A stretch of 64,000 nt of DNA from Actinomycetota bacterium (GTDB lineage Bacteria; Actinomycetota; Acidimicrobiia; Acidimicrobiales; Ilumatobacteraceae). The DNA lies in NCBI GenBank assembly GCA_947454105.1, contig CANGIP010000011.1, positions 1-64,000 on the forward strand, read 5' to 3'. Below are positions 18,047-27,170 of the stretch, piece by piece. The position numbers were made by a program, and so were the translations under genes. A model generated the notes under the pieces. The model saw nothing but the letters and a program-made list of their open reading frames with translations, was not told the origin of the DNA and searched no databases. How positions within the stretch are numbered: position 1 is the stretch's first letter; every line of letters starts with the position of its first letter.

Positions 18047-18529
18047 TCAGTGAGGTTGAAGACGCGCGAACGCGTCGGCGATTTCTTGTTCGGCCGCTTG
18101 ACGACCTTCCCAACCGCGAACGGTCGTTTCTTTATTTGGCTCAAGCAATTTGTATGTCTCAAAAAAGTTGCCTACCTCATCAAGCATGTGCTCAGGCAAA
18201 TCTTCGATGTCGACATAATTCTTAAAGCGTGGATCATGCGAAGGAACACACAGAACCTTGGCGTCGCCGCCAGCTTCGTCTTCCATCCAGAACACTGCAA
18301 CTGGTCGCACGTACACATGACAACCCGGAAAGGTCGGTTGACCTAACCAGACCAACGCATCAAGCGGGTCGCCGTCTTCACCCAATGTGTTGGGGAAAAA
18401 TCCGTAGTCGAGCGGATACTGCGTCGCAGTAAACAACGTACGGTCAAGCCAAATGGCCCCAGTTTCATGATCCATTTCGTACTTGTTGCGAGACCCTTGC
18501 GGAATCTCCACAATCATTTCAACTTCCAT
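18047..18529 (-). CDS. ppa: Inorganic pyrophosphatase, family I
   Basis: Hydrolyses PPi to two phosphates (EC 3.6.1.1), pulling CoA-ligase, tRNA-charging and polymerase reactions forward. 160 residues, the usual bacterial length. It opens with MEVEMIVEIPQGSRNKYEMD and carries YPLDYGFFPNTLGEDGDPLD, where the DGDPLD signature supplies the metal-binding aspartates, and later CVPSHDPRF. The start lies 2 bp after the stop of the acyl-CoA dehydrogenase, so this housekeeping enzyme is encoded in an operon with lipid or amide catabolic genes. Confidence 0.97.
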   Translation of the reverse strand: MEVEMIVEIPQGSRNKYEMDHETGAIWLDRTLFTATQYPLDYGFFPNTLGEDGDPLDALVWLGQPTFPGCHVYVRPVAVFWMEDEAGGDAKVLCVPSHDPRFKNYVDIEDLPEHMLDEVGNFFETYKLLEPNKETTVRGWEGRQAAEQEIADAFARLQPH

Positions 18530-18531
18530 GA

Positions 18532-19857
18532 TCAGGCAGGACCCGAAAACAATCCCTCTTGCGTGCGAGCTGCACGAGTGGTGTCGTTGTCTTCGCCTTC
18601 GTAACGAGCAATTTCGTTACGGCCAACAACGTGCCAGTGCACTTCGTCAGGACCATCAGCCAAACGCAATGTGCGCTGACCGGCATACAAACGAGCTAGC
18701 GGAGTCCACTGCGACACACCAGTTGCACCATGTACCTGAATTGCTTCGTCGATGATTGCACACACGCGAATCGGCACCATAGCCTTCACAGCACTTACCC
18801 AAATTCGGGCTTCAGCGTTACCCATAGTGTCCATGGCCTTTGCCGCACGCAACACCATCAAACGCATTGCTTCAAGTTCGATACGTGCCTTGGCAATGAC
18901 TTCAGTGTTCTTGCCCAAGCGAGCAATCGGCTTACCGAAAGCTTCGCGGCTCAAGCCACGACGAATCATCAATTCAAGAGCACGCTCACCGGCACCGATT
19001 GAACGCATGCAGTGGTGAATACGGCCAGGTCCGAGACGTACTTGCGAAATTTCGAATCCGCGTCCTTCACCAAGCAACATGTTGGCTGCTGGCACTCGCA
19101 CATCAGTGAAACGCAAGTGCATGTGGCCGTGTGGAGCTTCGTCTTCACCGAACACATGCATCGGTCCAAGAATTTCAACGCCGGGGGTGTCCATCGGAAC
19201 CAAGATCTGCGAATGACGACGGTGCGGCGATGCATCGGGGCTTGTCATCAACATACAAATCATGATCTTGCAGCGCGGATCGCCAGCACCAGAGATGTAG
19301 TACTTCTCACCGTTGATCAACCACTCTTCGCCGTCTAGAACGGCTCGGCATTCAAGATTCTTTGCATCTGATGACGCAACATCGGGTTCGGTCATTGCGT
19401 ACGCCGAACGAATGACGCCAGCCAACAATGGCTCGAGCCACTGCTTCTTCTGTTCGGGTGTTCCGACGCGCTCGAGAACTTCCATGTTGCCGGTGTCGGG
19501 AGCACTGCAGTTCATTGCCTCAGATGCGAGTGGGTTCTTGCCCAACTCAACAGCGATGTATGCATAGTCAAGGTTCGACAAACCTTCGCCAGTTTCGGCG
19601 TCGGGCAAGAAGAAGTTCCAGAGACCGCGAGCCTTGGCTTTGGCCTTCAAAGAATCGAGCAGTTCAAGCTGACCCTCACCGTAACCCCAATGGTCGGCGC
19701 GACCTTCGGCGAGTTTGTAGAACTTCGCCGTGACCGGCTCAACTTCTTCGGCGATGAATTTGACGACTGCTTCGTACAGCGGAACAACCTTGGCCGACAT
19801 GGCCAAGTTCATTGCGTCGTCGGTACTGATTCCTGAGTGCATTCCGGGCTTAGGCAT
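18532..19857 (-). CDS. Acyl-CoA dehydrogenase, ACAD10/11-like
   Basis: FAD enzyme oxidising an acyl-CoA; 441 residues, longer N-terminus than usual. Landmarks: RSAYAMTEPDVASSDAKNLE, WLINGEKYYISGAGDPRCKI, GPGRIHHCMRSIGAGERALE, and the late LARLYAGQRTLRLADGPDEV where the catalytic segment reads DGPDE, the hallmark I associate with the ACAD10/ACAD11 branch acting on long or 4-hydroxy acyl chains. It lies 34 bp downstream of the D-aminoacylase-like gene and 2 bp upstream of pyrophosphatase, within a leftward run starting at the desaturase (23762). Confidence 0.93.
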   Translation of the reverse strand: MPKPGMHSGISTDDAMNLAMSAKVVPLYEAVVKFIAEEVEPVTAKFYKLAEGRADHWGYGEGQLELLDSLKAKAKARGLWNFFLPDAETGEGLSNLDYAYIAVELGKNPLASEAMNCSAPDTGNMEVLERVGTPEQKKQWLEPLLAGVIRSAYAMTEPDVASSDAKNLECRAVLDGEEWLINGEKYYISGAGDPRCKIMICMLMTSPDASPHRRHSQILVPMDTPGVEILGPMHVFGEDEAPHGHMHLRFTDVRVPAANMLLGEGRGFEISQVRLGPGRIHHCMRSIGAGERALELMIRRGLSREAFGKPIARLGKNTEVIAKARIELEAMRLMVLRAAKAMDTMGNAEARIWVSAVKAMVPIRVCAIIDEAIQVHGATGVSQWTPLARLYAGQRTLRLADGPDEVHWHVVGRNEIARYEGEDNDTTRAARTQEGLFSGPA

Positions 19858-19891
19858 ACGGCAACATTAGTTCGCCGTGCCTAAAAGGCAC

Positions 19892-21571
19892 CTAACGGGC
19901 GAACTCGCGCAATACCCGACCGGGTCGGTGACCCGTATGTTCGCCCTGATCAGTCACGACTTCGCCGTTCACGATGGTTGCGGCATAGCCCCGAGCCTTA
20001 ATACGGAAACGGCCCTTTTCGCCCGGGAAGTCATGGACATATTCGGGATACTCGGTCTGCAGTTTTTCCGGGTCAAACACGTTGATGTCCGCGAATGCTC
20101 CGACCTTCAAGGTTCCTCGGTCGACCAATCCCAAAACAGCGGCCGGCTTGGCGGTCAATTGGTGAATCGCCTTTTCGAGAGTCACTGCCTTGCGATCGCG
20201 ATACCAATACGACAAGTAGAAGGTCGGGCTGTCGGCATCGCAAATCTGACCGGCGTGCGCACCCGCGTCACCCAAACCAGGAACAACTGCATCAAGTTGC
20301 AAGAAGACTTCCATCGATTCGGTATTGCGGTTGAAGAACCACGCGTTGTACAACTCACGGCCTTCGCTTTGTAGCAAGCGATCAACGATCAGTTCAACTG
20401 GTGTCACACCGGCTTCGGCGGCGAGCACTGCAACCGACTTCGGATTGTCAACGTTGTAGTTCGGCAACTCATCTAGACCTAACGGGAAAATCTTGGCCGC
20501 GTCGTACCACGTACCTTTACGATTTCCTTCTTCGAGCAATTCGGCACGACGTACTGGATCACGCAAAACCTTCAAGCGATCTTCAACAGTCGGCAACTTC
20601 ATCATCTCATTCCAAACTTTGCCGGCAACGACAGGAGTTTGCTTGAGACCCATCAAGGTTCCGCCGGGGCGGGTTTGCGTTGCTGAAGAAATGCGACCCA
20701 AGTTGTCATTGATATTGGTGAAGAAACTATTCATTCGTTCAACCGAACGAAGGTCTCCGTCGCCTGCACCACCCGAGAACAAAACATCGCCGGCGTGTTG
20801 TGCCATCTCGCGCAGCAATGTGAATTCATATTCGGCTTTAGTCGCGAAATCATTGACTGCTTGGAAGATTCCGCCGCCCGCGCGATTCATACCATCGGCG
20901 ATTGCTTTGTATTCGTCGATCTTTGCGTAAGTACCGGGAACACAACGTCCGTCTGGAACGACGTGCAACAAAATGCGTGATGTTGAGAATCCAACAGCAC
21001 CACCGGCAACTGACTCTTCAGCGATGTCGGCCATGCGACCAAGTTCTTCAGGTGTTGGCTCTTCGTCGCTCAATGAACGATCGCCCATGACTTGTGAACG
21101 GATCGCGCAGTGTCCAACTAGACCAACAACATTCAACGCTGGCTTCAGTCGTTGCACCGAGTCGAGATACTCGGGATAGGTCTCCCAGTCCCACGGAAGA
21201 CCTTCAAGAATTGACTGACGTGGAATGTCCTCAACACTTTCCATCATCTCGGCTAAGAATTCGCGATCTTGTTCAACAACTGGAGCGAAGGTGACGCCAC
21301 AGTTACCCATTAGTACCGTTGTGACTCCGTGCCACGAACTTGATGTCATATACGGGTCCCAACCAACTTGCGCATCGAGGTGAGTGTGCAAGTCGACGAA
21401 GCCAGGTGAAACAGTTTTGCCGGTGGCATCGATTTCGCGGGTAGCGGTGTCTGATGACAAATCGCCAATGGCAGCAATGCGATCGCCCGACACTGCGAGG
21501 TCGGCACGAATGGCCGCCTTGCCGGTGCCGTCAACAACCATGCCACCACGAATAATCAAGTCGTAATTCAT
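19892..21571 (-). CDS. N-acyl-D-amino acid deacylase-like amidohydrolase
   Basis: 559 residues, amidohydrolase superfamily with beta-sandwich plus TIM barrel. The N-terminus is MNYDLIIRGGMVVDGTG, then the metal motif GFVDLHTHLDAQVGWDP (HxH), the GNCGVTFAPV strand and a late DAGAHAGQICDADSPTF with the metal-binding Asp. The C-terminus returns to the sandwich (RIKARGYAATIVNGEVV). Related enzymes release D-amino acids from N-acyl amides or hydrolyse other cyclic or linear amides. Its proximity to an acyl-CoA dehydrogenase, a second amidohydrolase and a desaturase suggests amide or lipoamide catabolism, but the substrate is not known. Confidence 0.9.
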   Translation of the reverse strand: MNYDLIIRGGMVVDGTGKAAIRADLAVSGDRIAAIGDLSSDTATREIDATGKTVSPGFVDLHTHLDAQVGWDPYMTSSSWHGVTTVLMGNCGVTFAPVVEQDREFLAEMMESVEDIPRQSILEGLPWDWETYPEYLDSVQRLKPALNVVGLVGHCAIRSQVMGDRSLSDEEPTPEELGRMADIAEESVAGGAVGFSTSRILLHVVPDGRCVPGTYAKIDEYKAIADGMNRAGGGIFQAVNDFATKAEYEFTLLREMAQHAGDVLFSGGAGDGDLRSVERMNSFFTNINDNLGRISSATQTRPGGTLMGLKQTPVVAGKVWNEMMKLPTVEDRLKVLRDPVRRAELLEEGNRKGTWYDAAKIFPLGLDELPNYNVDNPKSVAVLAAEAGVTPVELIVDRLLQSEGRELYNAWFFNRNTESMEVFLQLDAVVPGLGDAGAHAGQICDADSPTFYLSYWYRDRKAVTLEKAIHQLTAKPAAVLGLVDRGTLKVGAFADINVFDPEKLQTEYPEYVHDFPGEKGRFRIKARGYAATIVNGEVVTDQGEHTGHRPGRVLREFAR

Positions 21572-21629
21572 TTGTCCCCCAATGACTGAACTTTCTTCAG
21601 ATTAGGGCTTTGTTCGTCGGAGACGTTGC

Positions 21630-22787
21630 TTAGAGACCCAAAAGTCGAGCGCCATTACCGAAATAAAAGTCGTCAATTTCGCTTTGACCCACATTGGGCA
21701 TACTCGCCTCAAAGCGACGTATCGGGTCGTCAGTGCCCTCATGGTGGGGGTAATCAGAAGAAAAGGCCACCATCTGCGACCCTGCCTGCTCGATGATCCA
21801 ACCCACATCTTCTCCAGCAAATGGGCTCACGATGACTTGTCGTCGCAGGTAATCGGAGGGTCGCATCGACAAATGAGACAGATCTTGAATGTTTTTGAAC
21901 GCCCGAAAACCCGTGTCGATGAAGTGCAAGAACGAAGGCAACCAGGTCGCCCCGAGTTCTGTAATACCGATCCGCAACTTCGGAAATTTCTCAAATACTC
22001 CGTCGTACACCAGTGAAGCCAAAAAGAGTTCACCCGGATAACCAATTGCCATATACGACAAAGGGTCCCCAGGCGCATCAGAGCGAAAATGCCTCATGTC
22101 GCGACCGTTATCGAAAAATACCTTCGGCACAGGTCTGTAATTCTGATCAGCGCCGACATGCAGAAAAACTGCGATATTTGCTTCCTGAAGCGCCGCCCAC
22201 ACAACATCAAAATCTGGATGAGTAAACGAGTGTTGATGCGAAGCAGGTATTGAATCAATCAACACAGCAGTGACATTGTTGGTCACCGCTTCAGCGATCA
22301 ATTCGAGCGCAATCGCTGGACCAAACTCAAAAGGAACATAGGCAGTGGCGAGCAATCGAGCATCTTGACAGAATTCAAGCATTCCGCGATTCATTGCCCG
22401 CACTGCTTCAACGCGCACAGACCTTGGGGTCACCATTATTTGTTCAAATGATCCAGTTGGAAAAATAAGTTGGCAGTCAAAGCCCAACAAGTCAAGCGCC
22501 CGTCGACGTTCATCAAGATCCCAACCACCAAGTGACATCCAGCCTTTTCGTGGAATTGTCATGAAGTTGCGGTCAATTTCTTTCTGAAGATTCTCATCGT
22601 CGATTCGTCCTAGATAATCGCGATACGAATCATCTAAAAGTCGATTGAAGTCGGGATCACCTTCACCCAATTCGGGGATCAGATCTTTGACCGTGGCAGG
22701 GGCATACGAGCGCAACCAACCCTTTGGTTCAAGAATGTGAGCGTCGATATCTACGATCCGACGACCAGCGGCATATGTCGAAGCCAT
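21630..22787 (-). CDS. Amidohydrolase family 2 (ACMSD-like) protein
   Basis: 385 residues. The N-terminal metal site reads VDIDAHILEPKGW (a variant of DxHxH, with the second His replaced); further features are FLHVGADQN and the late FSSDYPHHEGTDDP carrying the Asp that activates the metal-bound water. This branch includes decarboxylases and hydrolases of aromatic or CoA-linked acids. It is located in a leftward run, 60 bp from the desaturase upstream and 58 bp from the deacylase downstream. Decarboxylase versus hydrolase cannot be settled from sequence. Confidence 0.88.
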   Translation of the reverse strand: MASTYAAGRRIVDIDAHILEPKGWLRSYAPATVKDLIPELGEGDPDFNRLLDDSYRDYLGRIDDENLQKEIDRNFMTIPRKGWMSLGGWDLDERRRALDLLGFDCQLIFPTGSFEQIMVTPRSVRVEAVRAMNRGMLEFCQDARLLATAYVPFEFGPAIALELIAEAVTNNVTAVLIDSIPASHQHSFTHPDFDVVWAALQEANIAVFLHVGADQNYRPVPKVFFDNGRDMRHFRSDAPGDPLSYMAIGYPGELFLASLVYDGVFEKFPKLRIGITELGATWLPSFLHFIDTGFRAFKNIQDLSHLSMRPSDYLRRQVIVSPFAGEDVGWIIEQAGSQMVAFSSDYPHHEGTDDPIRRFEASMPNVGQSEIDDFYFGNGARLLGL

Positions 22788-22847
22788 GCTTTCCCCCTCT
22801 CGTGCAAACTACAACGATTTTGCGGGTAAGGCTAGGAAAAATCTGGT

Positions 22848-23762
22848 TCAGAGGATTGCGATAGCGGCTGCTTCAGAAGCTTCTCGGCGCTCAACCTGGC
22901 GACGAGCAACTTTGCCGACGCGCTCGATGTACTTAAACATCGCATCACGAGCTTCTTCTGCCACCGAGGAAAGACCTTCAACCTTGTCAATCGCCCACTG
23001 GCGAAAGACGAGTGGCATGATGATTTTTTCGTGGTGAATCGCGAAGTCATAAATGCCCACGTGGGCAATGGCCTTGGCGTGTTCGACAAATCCTGGAATT
23101 CCGATACCAGGCATCGAGAACGACGTGATCTGTCGCTTGAGAGCCTCAATGGCCGCCGATGGATTGAGCTCAATGAGCTTGCTCACCAGGTCGCGATAAA
23201 AGAGGTGGTGCCGATTTTCGTCGGTTGACAACTTCATCATCACGTTGTAGCCGACCGGATCATTCAAAAGTGTGCCGGTGTTGCGGTGCGAAATTCGCGT
23301 CGCGAGTTCTTGCATCGCGACGTAGCACATGCCGTCAACGGGTGAATCGGGCTCGGGAACAATGGCACTGCTTACTTGAGCCATGCGACCATCTTCAAGA
23401 GTCTTGGGATCAACAAGTCCGCTGACAGTGATGTAGTCACGCATCACGATGGCGTGACGGCCTTCTTCTGCAGTCCAGCGTTGCGCCCATGCACCCCACG
23501 CCGAGTCGCCTCCGAACATTCGCGAGATTGTGCGCGTGTACCAGGGCAAGTTGTCTTCGGTTAAGAGGTTGACCAACAATGCTGAACGAACGCCTTGCGG
23601 AAGAGGTTCTTCACCAAATGTGAACCCTTCATTATTCAAACGTGCGGCACGATCCCACGGAACTTGCTCATGTGGATACCACTCTTCGGCCGAACTGAGG
23701 TGCCGATTGAGAAGACGTTCTGCTTCTGGTTCAAGTTCAAGCAAAATCGTTTCGTCGGTCAC
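22848..23762 (-). CDS. Acyl-ACP desaturase-like diiron enzyme
   Basis: 304 residues, soluble four-helix-bundle diiron protein of the plant-type acyl-ACP desaturase family (mycobacterial DesA relatives). Iron ligands are visible in two ExxH motifs, RWTAEEGRHAIVMRDY and KLSTDENRHHLFYRDL, plus upstream glutamates in the TEDNLPWYTR helix. It introduces a double bond in acyl-ACP using O2 and ferredoxin electrons. First gene of the leftward run to pyrophosphatase. The C-terminal tail is Arg/Glu/Ala-rich. Confidence 0.93.
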   Translation of the reverse strand: MTDETILLELEPEAERLLNRHLSSAEEWYPHEQVPWDRAARLNNEGFTFGEEPLPQGVRSALLVNLLTEDNLPWYTRTISRMFGGDSAWGAWAQRWTAEEGRHAIVMRDYITVSGLVDPKTLEDGRMAQVSSAIVPEPDSPVDGMCYVAMQELATRISHRNTGTLLNDPVGYNVMMKLSTDENRHHLFYRDLVSKLIELNPSAAIEALKRQITSFSMPGIGIPGFVEHAKAIAHVGIYDFAIHHEKIIMPLVFRQWAIDKVEGLSSVAEEARDAMFKYIERVGKVARRQVERREASEAAAIAIL

Positions 23763-23851
23763 TCTTACAACCTAAACGCTGGACCTGCAAATAGGTAGTG
23801 CGATCGGCCATTCTTTTCAGTATTGATACCTTGACCGTTTAGGGTTTGTGA

Positions 23852-25105
23852 ATGAGTGAATACTGGTCCAGTTCGTGGTCTGGCGAAGATGGCGGGCCAA
23901 AAAGACAACAAATCGCCACAAATGTGTCCATTCCACGCATTTTGAATGCAAAACAGCTTGAAGTGGTCTCACGAGATGCATTGGCAATGACCATGCCAAT
24001 TGTTGGACCTAACGATGAGTTGTTTCTGCAAAGAGTCATGCCTGGTCCAAATTCGGTGGCATGGGTCGAGAAGATCGATCCTCTGACGCTTGAACCGCTC
24101 GCTCAATCTGAACAACTTGCGGGTGGCCCGATGTGGCCAGGCGGTATGGCCGCTCACGCCAATGGCTCGTTATATGTGGTGTTCGGAAATCATGCGCATC
24201 GATTATCAACAGAACTTTCCGTTATCGCTTCTCTTGAGTTACCTCGAGTTCGTCCGTATAACAGTTTCGTTATTTTGCCAACTGGGCATATCGCAACGAA
24301 GGATTTTTCTGGTCCACTTCCAGGGCAACCCAACGGCGCACCAATGGACAACACCGAGTTATTGATTCTTGATCCCGAAGATTTACACATTGTCGCGCGA
24401 CTTGAACTTGCCGAACCTTCAATCGCCCGTCTGTCGGCCGATGGAAACAATATTTATGTTGTTGGCGATCACACATTGATTCGTGTCGTTTGGAATGGCG
24501 AGTCGTTATCGGTTGATCATTCATTCAATGCTCGCTATCGCACACTCGATGGTCAAACATTCGGTTGGGACACAGTCATCACCGATGACGATGCTTGGTT
24601 CTTAGATAACGGCGAAGGCACGCAGTTATTTACTGGCTCGTTTCGTGGTGTGGGCATTTCAACAGCACCACTTCATCTCGTGCGCGTGAACAAACAAACC
24701 GCTCATGTCATATTGACCGAGATTTGTGGTTTGCCGAATGGCATTGTCGCTAATCCGCCAGTGGTTGATACCAAACGACAAATCGTTGTTGGGTTTGACA
24801 GTGGCAATGGCGTCATCAGCGGCTTCGACTATGACGAAGATTCAGTCACGCTTCGTTGGAGTCGTGAGCAAAATCACGCCTGTCATATGTTGCTCATCCC
24901 CGAGACCGGTCAAATCGTTACCGCTGATTACCGACCCGATTTGGGTTGCGAACAAGTGGTTGTGCTTGACATCACTACTGGCGCCGAGGTTGCGCGAGTC
25001 TCGACAACTAGTCCAATTCAGTCGGCTGTTTTTCCAGCAATTGGTCCACGTGGCGATATCTATTGGTGCAGCATGACCACTATTACTCGCATCTCGGTTC
25101 GCTGA
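23852..25105 (+). CDS. Uncharacterised beta-propeller-like protein
   Basis: 417 residues without signal peptide or membrane helix. I do not recognise a named family; the sequence shows repeated beta-blade patterns (SLYVVFGNHAHRLS, FVILPTGHIATKDF, NNIYVVGDHTLIRV, QIVVGFDSGNGVISGF, GQIVTADYRPDLGC) like YVTN/SMP-30-type propellers. These folds often bind metal and hydrolyse lactones or oxidise small molecules, but no catalytic signature stands out. It is followed 38 bp later by an amidohydrolase on the same strand, so the two are probably co-transcribed; a shared small-molecule substrate is a guess. Confidence 0.72.
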   Translation: MSEYWSSSWSGEDGGPKRQQIATNVSIPRILNAKQLEVVSRDALAMTMPIVGPNDELFLQRVMPGPNSVAWVEKIDPLTLEPLAQSEQLAGGPMWPGGMAAHANGSLYVVFGNHAHRLSTELSVIASLELPRVRPYNSFVILPTGHIATKDFSGPLPGQPNGAPMDNTELLILDPEDLHIVARLELAEPSIARLSADGNNIYVVGDHTLIRVVWNGESLSVDHSFNARYRTLDGQTFGWDTVITDDDAWFLDNGEGTQLFTGSFRGVGISTAPLHLVRVNKQTAHVILTEICGLPNGIVANPPVVDTKRQIVVGFDSGNGVISGFDYDEDSVTLRWSREQNHACHMLLIPETGQIVTADYRPDLGCEQVVVLDITTGAEVARVSTTSPIQSAVFPAIGPRGDIYWCSMTTITRISVR

Positions 25106-25143
25106 CTCAAAATACATAGCCCGATTCGTGGCATGATTTTGGC

Positions 25144-26139
25144 GTGACCCAACTGACCCCCGGAACCCAAGAGTGGCTCGACCAAGTTGTTGAAGACATC
25201 GTCGAACCCGAATTACCAATTCTCGATCCCCATCACCACATGTGGCCTCAGGGCCAAGGTTTGCCGTACACACGCAACGATTTACATCGTGATGCTGGCG
25301 CCGGACACAACGTTGTCAAGACAGTATTTATGGAATGTGGATCGGCGTATAACCGTGAAGCCCCCGAACACCTACGTTCGCTTGGCGAAACGAAGTACAT
25401 CGCCGATGAGGCACTGAGCGATCCCAATCCGCTGATCGCTGGAATCGTCAGTCATATTGATCTTCGTCGTGATGATCGCGATGAGTTGCTTGACATGCAT
25501 GTTGAGGCAAGCCGCGGATTGTTCCGTGGTATTCGTGATGCGCTCGCTCTCGCAACTCATCCCGAAGCGATGATGATTCCCGGACATGCAATGAAGGATT
25601 TGTATCTAGATGCAGATTTTCGTCGCGGAGTAGCACGACTTGGCGAGCGTGGATTCACGTACGACTCATGGCACTATCACCATCAAAATCGTGAGTTCTT
25701 AGAACTCGCTCGAGCAACACCTGGAACCACGATGGTTCTTGATCACTTCGGAACACCAGTGGGCGTTGGACCATACGTGACGCAACGCGACGAAATCTTT
25801 GAGCAGTGGAAGAAAGATATTGCCGAGATTGCAAAGTGCCCGAATGTTGTCGCCAAGATCGGCGGACTGGCAATGCCTGATAACGGGTTTGGCTGGAATA
25901 CCGCCACTCGCCCACCAACATCGGATGAATTCAATGCGCAACAATCGCGTTATTACTTACACGCGATCGAATGCTTTGGTCCGTCACGATGCATGCTCGA
26001 ATCAAACTTTCCGGTTGACCGGTTGTCATTGTCGTATGAAGTCTTGTGGAATGCGTACAAGAAAATGACGAGTAGTTTCTCAGCCAGCGAACGCGCCGAT
26101 TTGTTCTACAACACTGCCGCCCGCACCTACAAGGTCTAA
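25144..26139 (+). CDS. Amidohydrolase family 2 TIM-barrel hydrolase
   Basis: 331 residues from GTG; no usable ATG lies nearby. The metal motif is ILDPHHHMWPQ, followed by MECGSAY, GIVSHIDLR, TTMVLDHFGTPVG (metal-binding His) and MLESNFPVDRLSLSY near the end with the catalytic Asp. This pattern matches lactone or dicarboxylate hydrolases of the amidohydrolase-2 family (2-pyrone-4,6-dicarboxylate hydrolase-like). Substrate unknown. Co-directional with the preceding propeller gene and followed by palindromic copy 3. Confidence 0.9.
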   Translation: MTQLTPGTQEWLDQVVEDIVEPELPILDPHHHMWPQGQGLPYTRNDLHRDAGAGHNVVKTVFMECGSAYNREAPEHLRSLGETKYIADEALSDPNPLIAGIVSHIDLRRDDRDELLDMHVEASRGLFRGIRDALALATHPEAMMIPGHAMKDLYLDADFRRGVARLGERGFTYDSWHYHHQNREFLELARATPGTTMVLDHFGTPVGVGPYVTQRDEIFEQWKKDIAEIAKCPNVVAKIGGLAMPDNGFGWNTATRPPTSDEFNAQQSRYYLHAIECFGPSRCMLESNFPVDRLSLSYEVLWNAYKKMTSSFSASERADLFYNTAARTYKV

Positions 26140-26147
26140 CCCCCCTT

Positions 26148-26202
26148 GTGATACTGGTGTCGTTTAATTTGCTATTACCGATTGAAACGACACCAGAAGC
26201 AC
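26148..26202. repeat. 55-nt palindromic intergenic element, copy 3
   Basis: Inner arms CTGGTGTCGTTTAAT (26154-26168) and ATTGAAACGACACCAG (26181-26196), with outer GTG/CAC extendable to TTGTG/CACAA at 26146-26204. It lies between the convergent amidohydrolase and AbiEi/DUF559-like genes, and is the 3'-side copy flanking the latter. Confidence 0.87.
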
Positions 26203-26208
26203 AATTGA

Positions 26209-27129
26209 CTAGTAGGCAAAGCCCGGATATCCACGGATTTTCAAAAGATCTCGTAGCGATTGGACGACATAGCGCGGTCGAGATTTCACATCACGCCATG
26301 TGAAATGGGCGATCAACCAACCATGCTTTTGAAGATGAATGTCACGCTTTGCAAGACGTTCAAAATCTGAACGTTGTTCATACTTGCCCCAGCCATCAGT
26401 TTCGCTAGCCACTTTCCACTCTGGCCATCCAAGGTCTACGACATATGGACCAACAGAAATCTGAGTATCAAAATTTGGGAAGTCATATTTTGATAACAAC
26501 CGTTGCATTTCAAGTTCCAAGACCGAATCTGCAGGTTTATCGGCGTAGGGCCATGTTGCAAGGAGATCTCGGACAGGACCGATGCCCGCTCGTCCTCGTT
26601 TCGAATGTCGTGCAACTGCAGCAACGAGATGACCCCGTGAAATGTGAGATTCCATCAGCATCCGCTCCGTCGTGATAGGAAGAAGGTGCGGAGCAATTGC
26701 TGCAAAATCCAGCAATGTCCGAGTAGCAGTTGTGACGCGAATGCCTTCTCGCCGAACTGGAGCAATATCCAAGTGATCACGCGGATGATGGAATTTGACT
26801 CCCCCTTGGGCTGAAGTCTTTTTTCTTCCTATTCGAATAATGTCAATGAAATCACTCTCTGAAGGCTTCCATACATTCCAAAGCGCGGCCGCGGTCTTGT
26901 GAGATGCAATACCCCGACCATCACCAGAAAGAGTTGCTGCATGTACCTTTTGCAACCACGTTGGTTCATATCCAAATACCGAAGACACATTCGGATGCAC
27001 ATGAATCAATAGTCCTTGCTCGTGGAGTCGAAACCATTGCCAATTGCTGATTCCAGTTTCTAGTGCTTGAAAGCGAGTGACTAGACCGTGTTGTTTCGCC
27101 GCTTTTTCATGTATGACTTTGAGATCCAT
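26209..27129 (-). CDS. AbiEi-like / DUF559 (Vsr-type nuclease fold) protein
   Basis: 306 residues in two parts. Residues 1-100 resemble the winged-helix AbiEi antitoxin N-terminal domain common in actinobacteria (KQHGLVTRFQAL, then ASHKTAAALWNVW). Residues about 205-300 match the DUF559 PD-(D/E)xK nuclease fold: helix Glu205, YVVDLGWPEWKVASETDGW with Asp232 and the Glu243-x-Asp245 pair, and the following LAKRDIHLQKHGWLIAHFTW. The catalytic pattern is intact, so nuclease activity is possible. No toxin partner is adjacent. Palindromic copies 3 and 4 bracket the gene on both sides, a striking arrangement. Confidence 0.85.
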   Translation of the reverse strand: MDLKVIHEKAAKQHGLVTRFQALETGISNWQWFRLHEQGLLIHVHPNVSSVFGYEPTWLQKVHAATLSGDGRGIASHKTAAALWNVWKPSESDFIDIIRIGRKKTSAQGGVKFHHPRDHLDIAPVRREGIRVTTATRTLLDFAAIAPHLLPITTERMLMESHISRGHLVAAVARHSKRGRAGIGPVRDLLATWPYADKPADSVLELEMQRLLSKYDFPNFDTQISVGPYVVDLGWPEWKVASETDGWGKYEQRSDFERLAKRDIHLQKHGWLIAHFTWRDVKSRPRYVVQSLRDLLKIRGYPGFAY

Positions 27130-27170
27130 GCCTCAATGTGGGTATCGGACTCAAAACTTCGGCAACATCT

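Noticed and set aside
18038-18055. CCTCA/TGAGG hairpin between DoxX-like and pyrophosphatase genes
   Set aside because: Weak 5-bp stem that overlaps the pyrophosphatase stop region and has no T-run.
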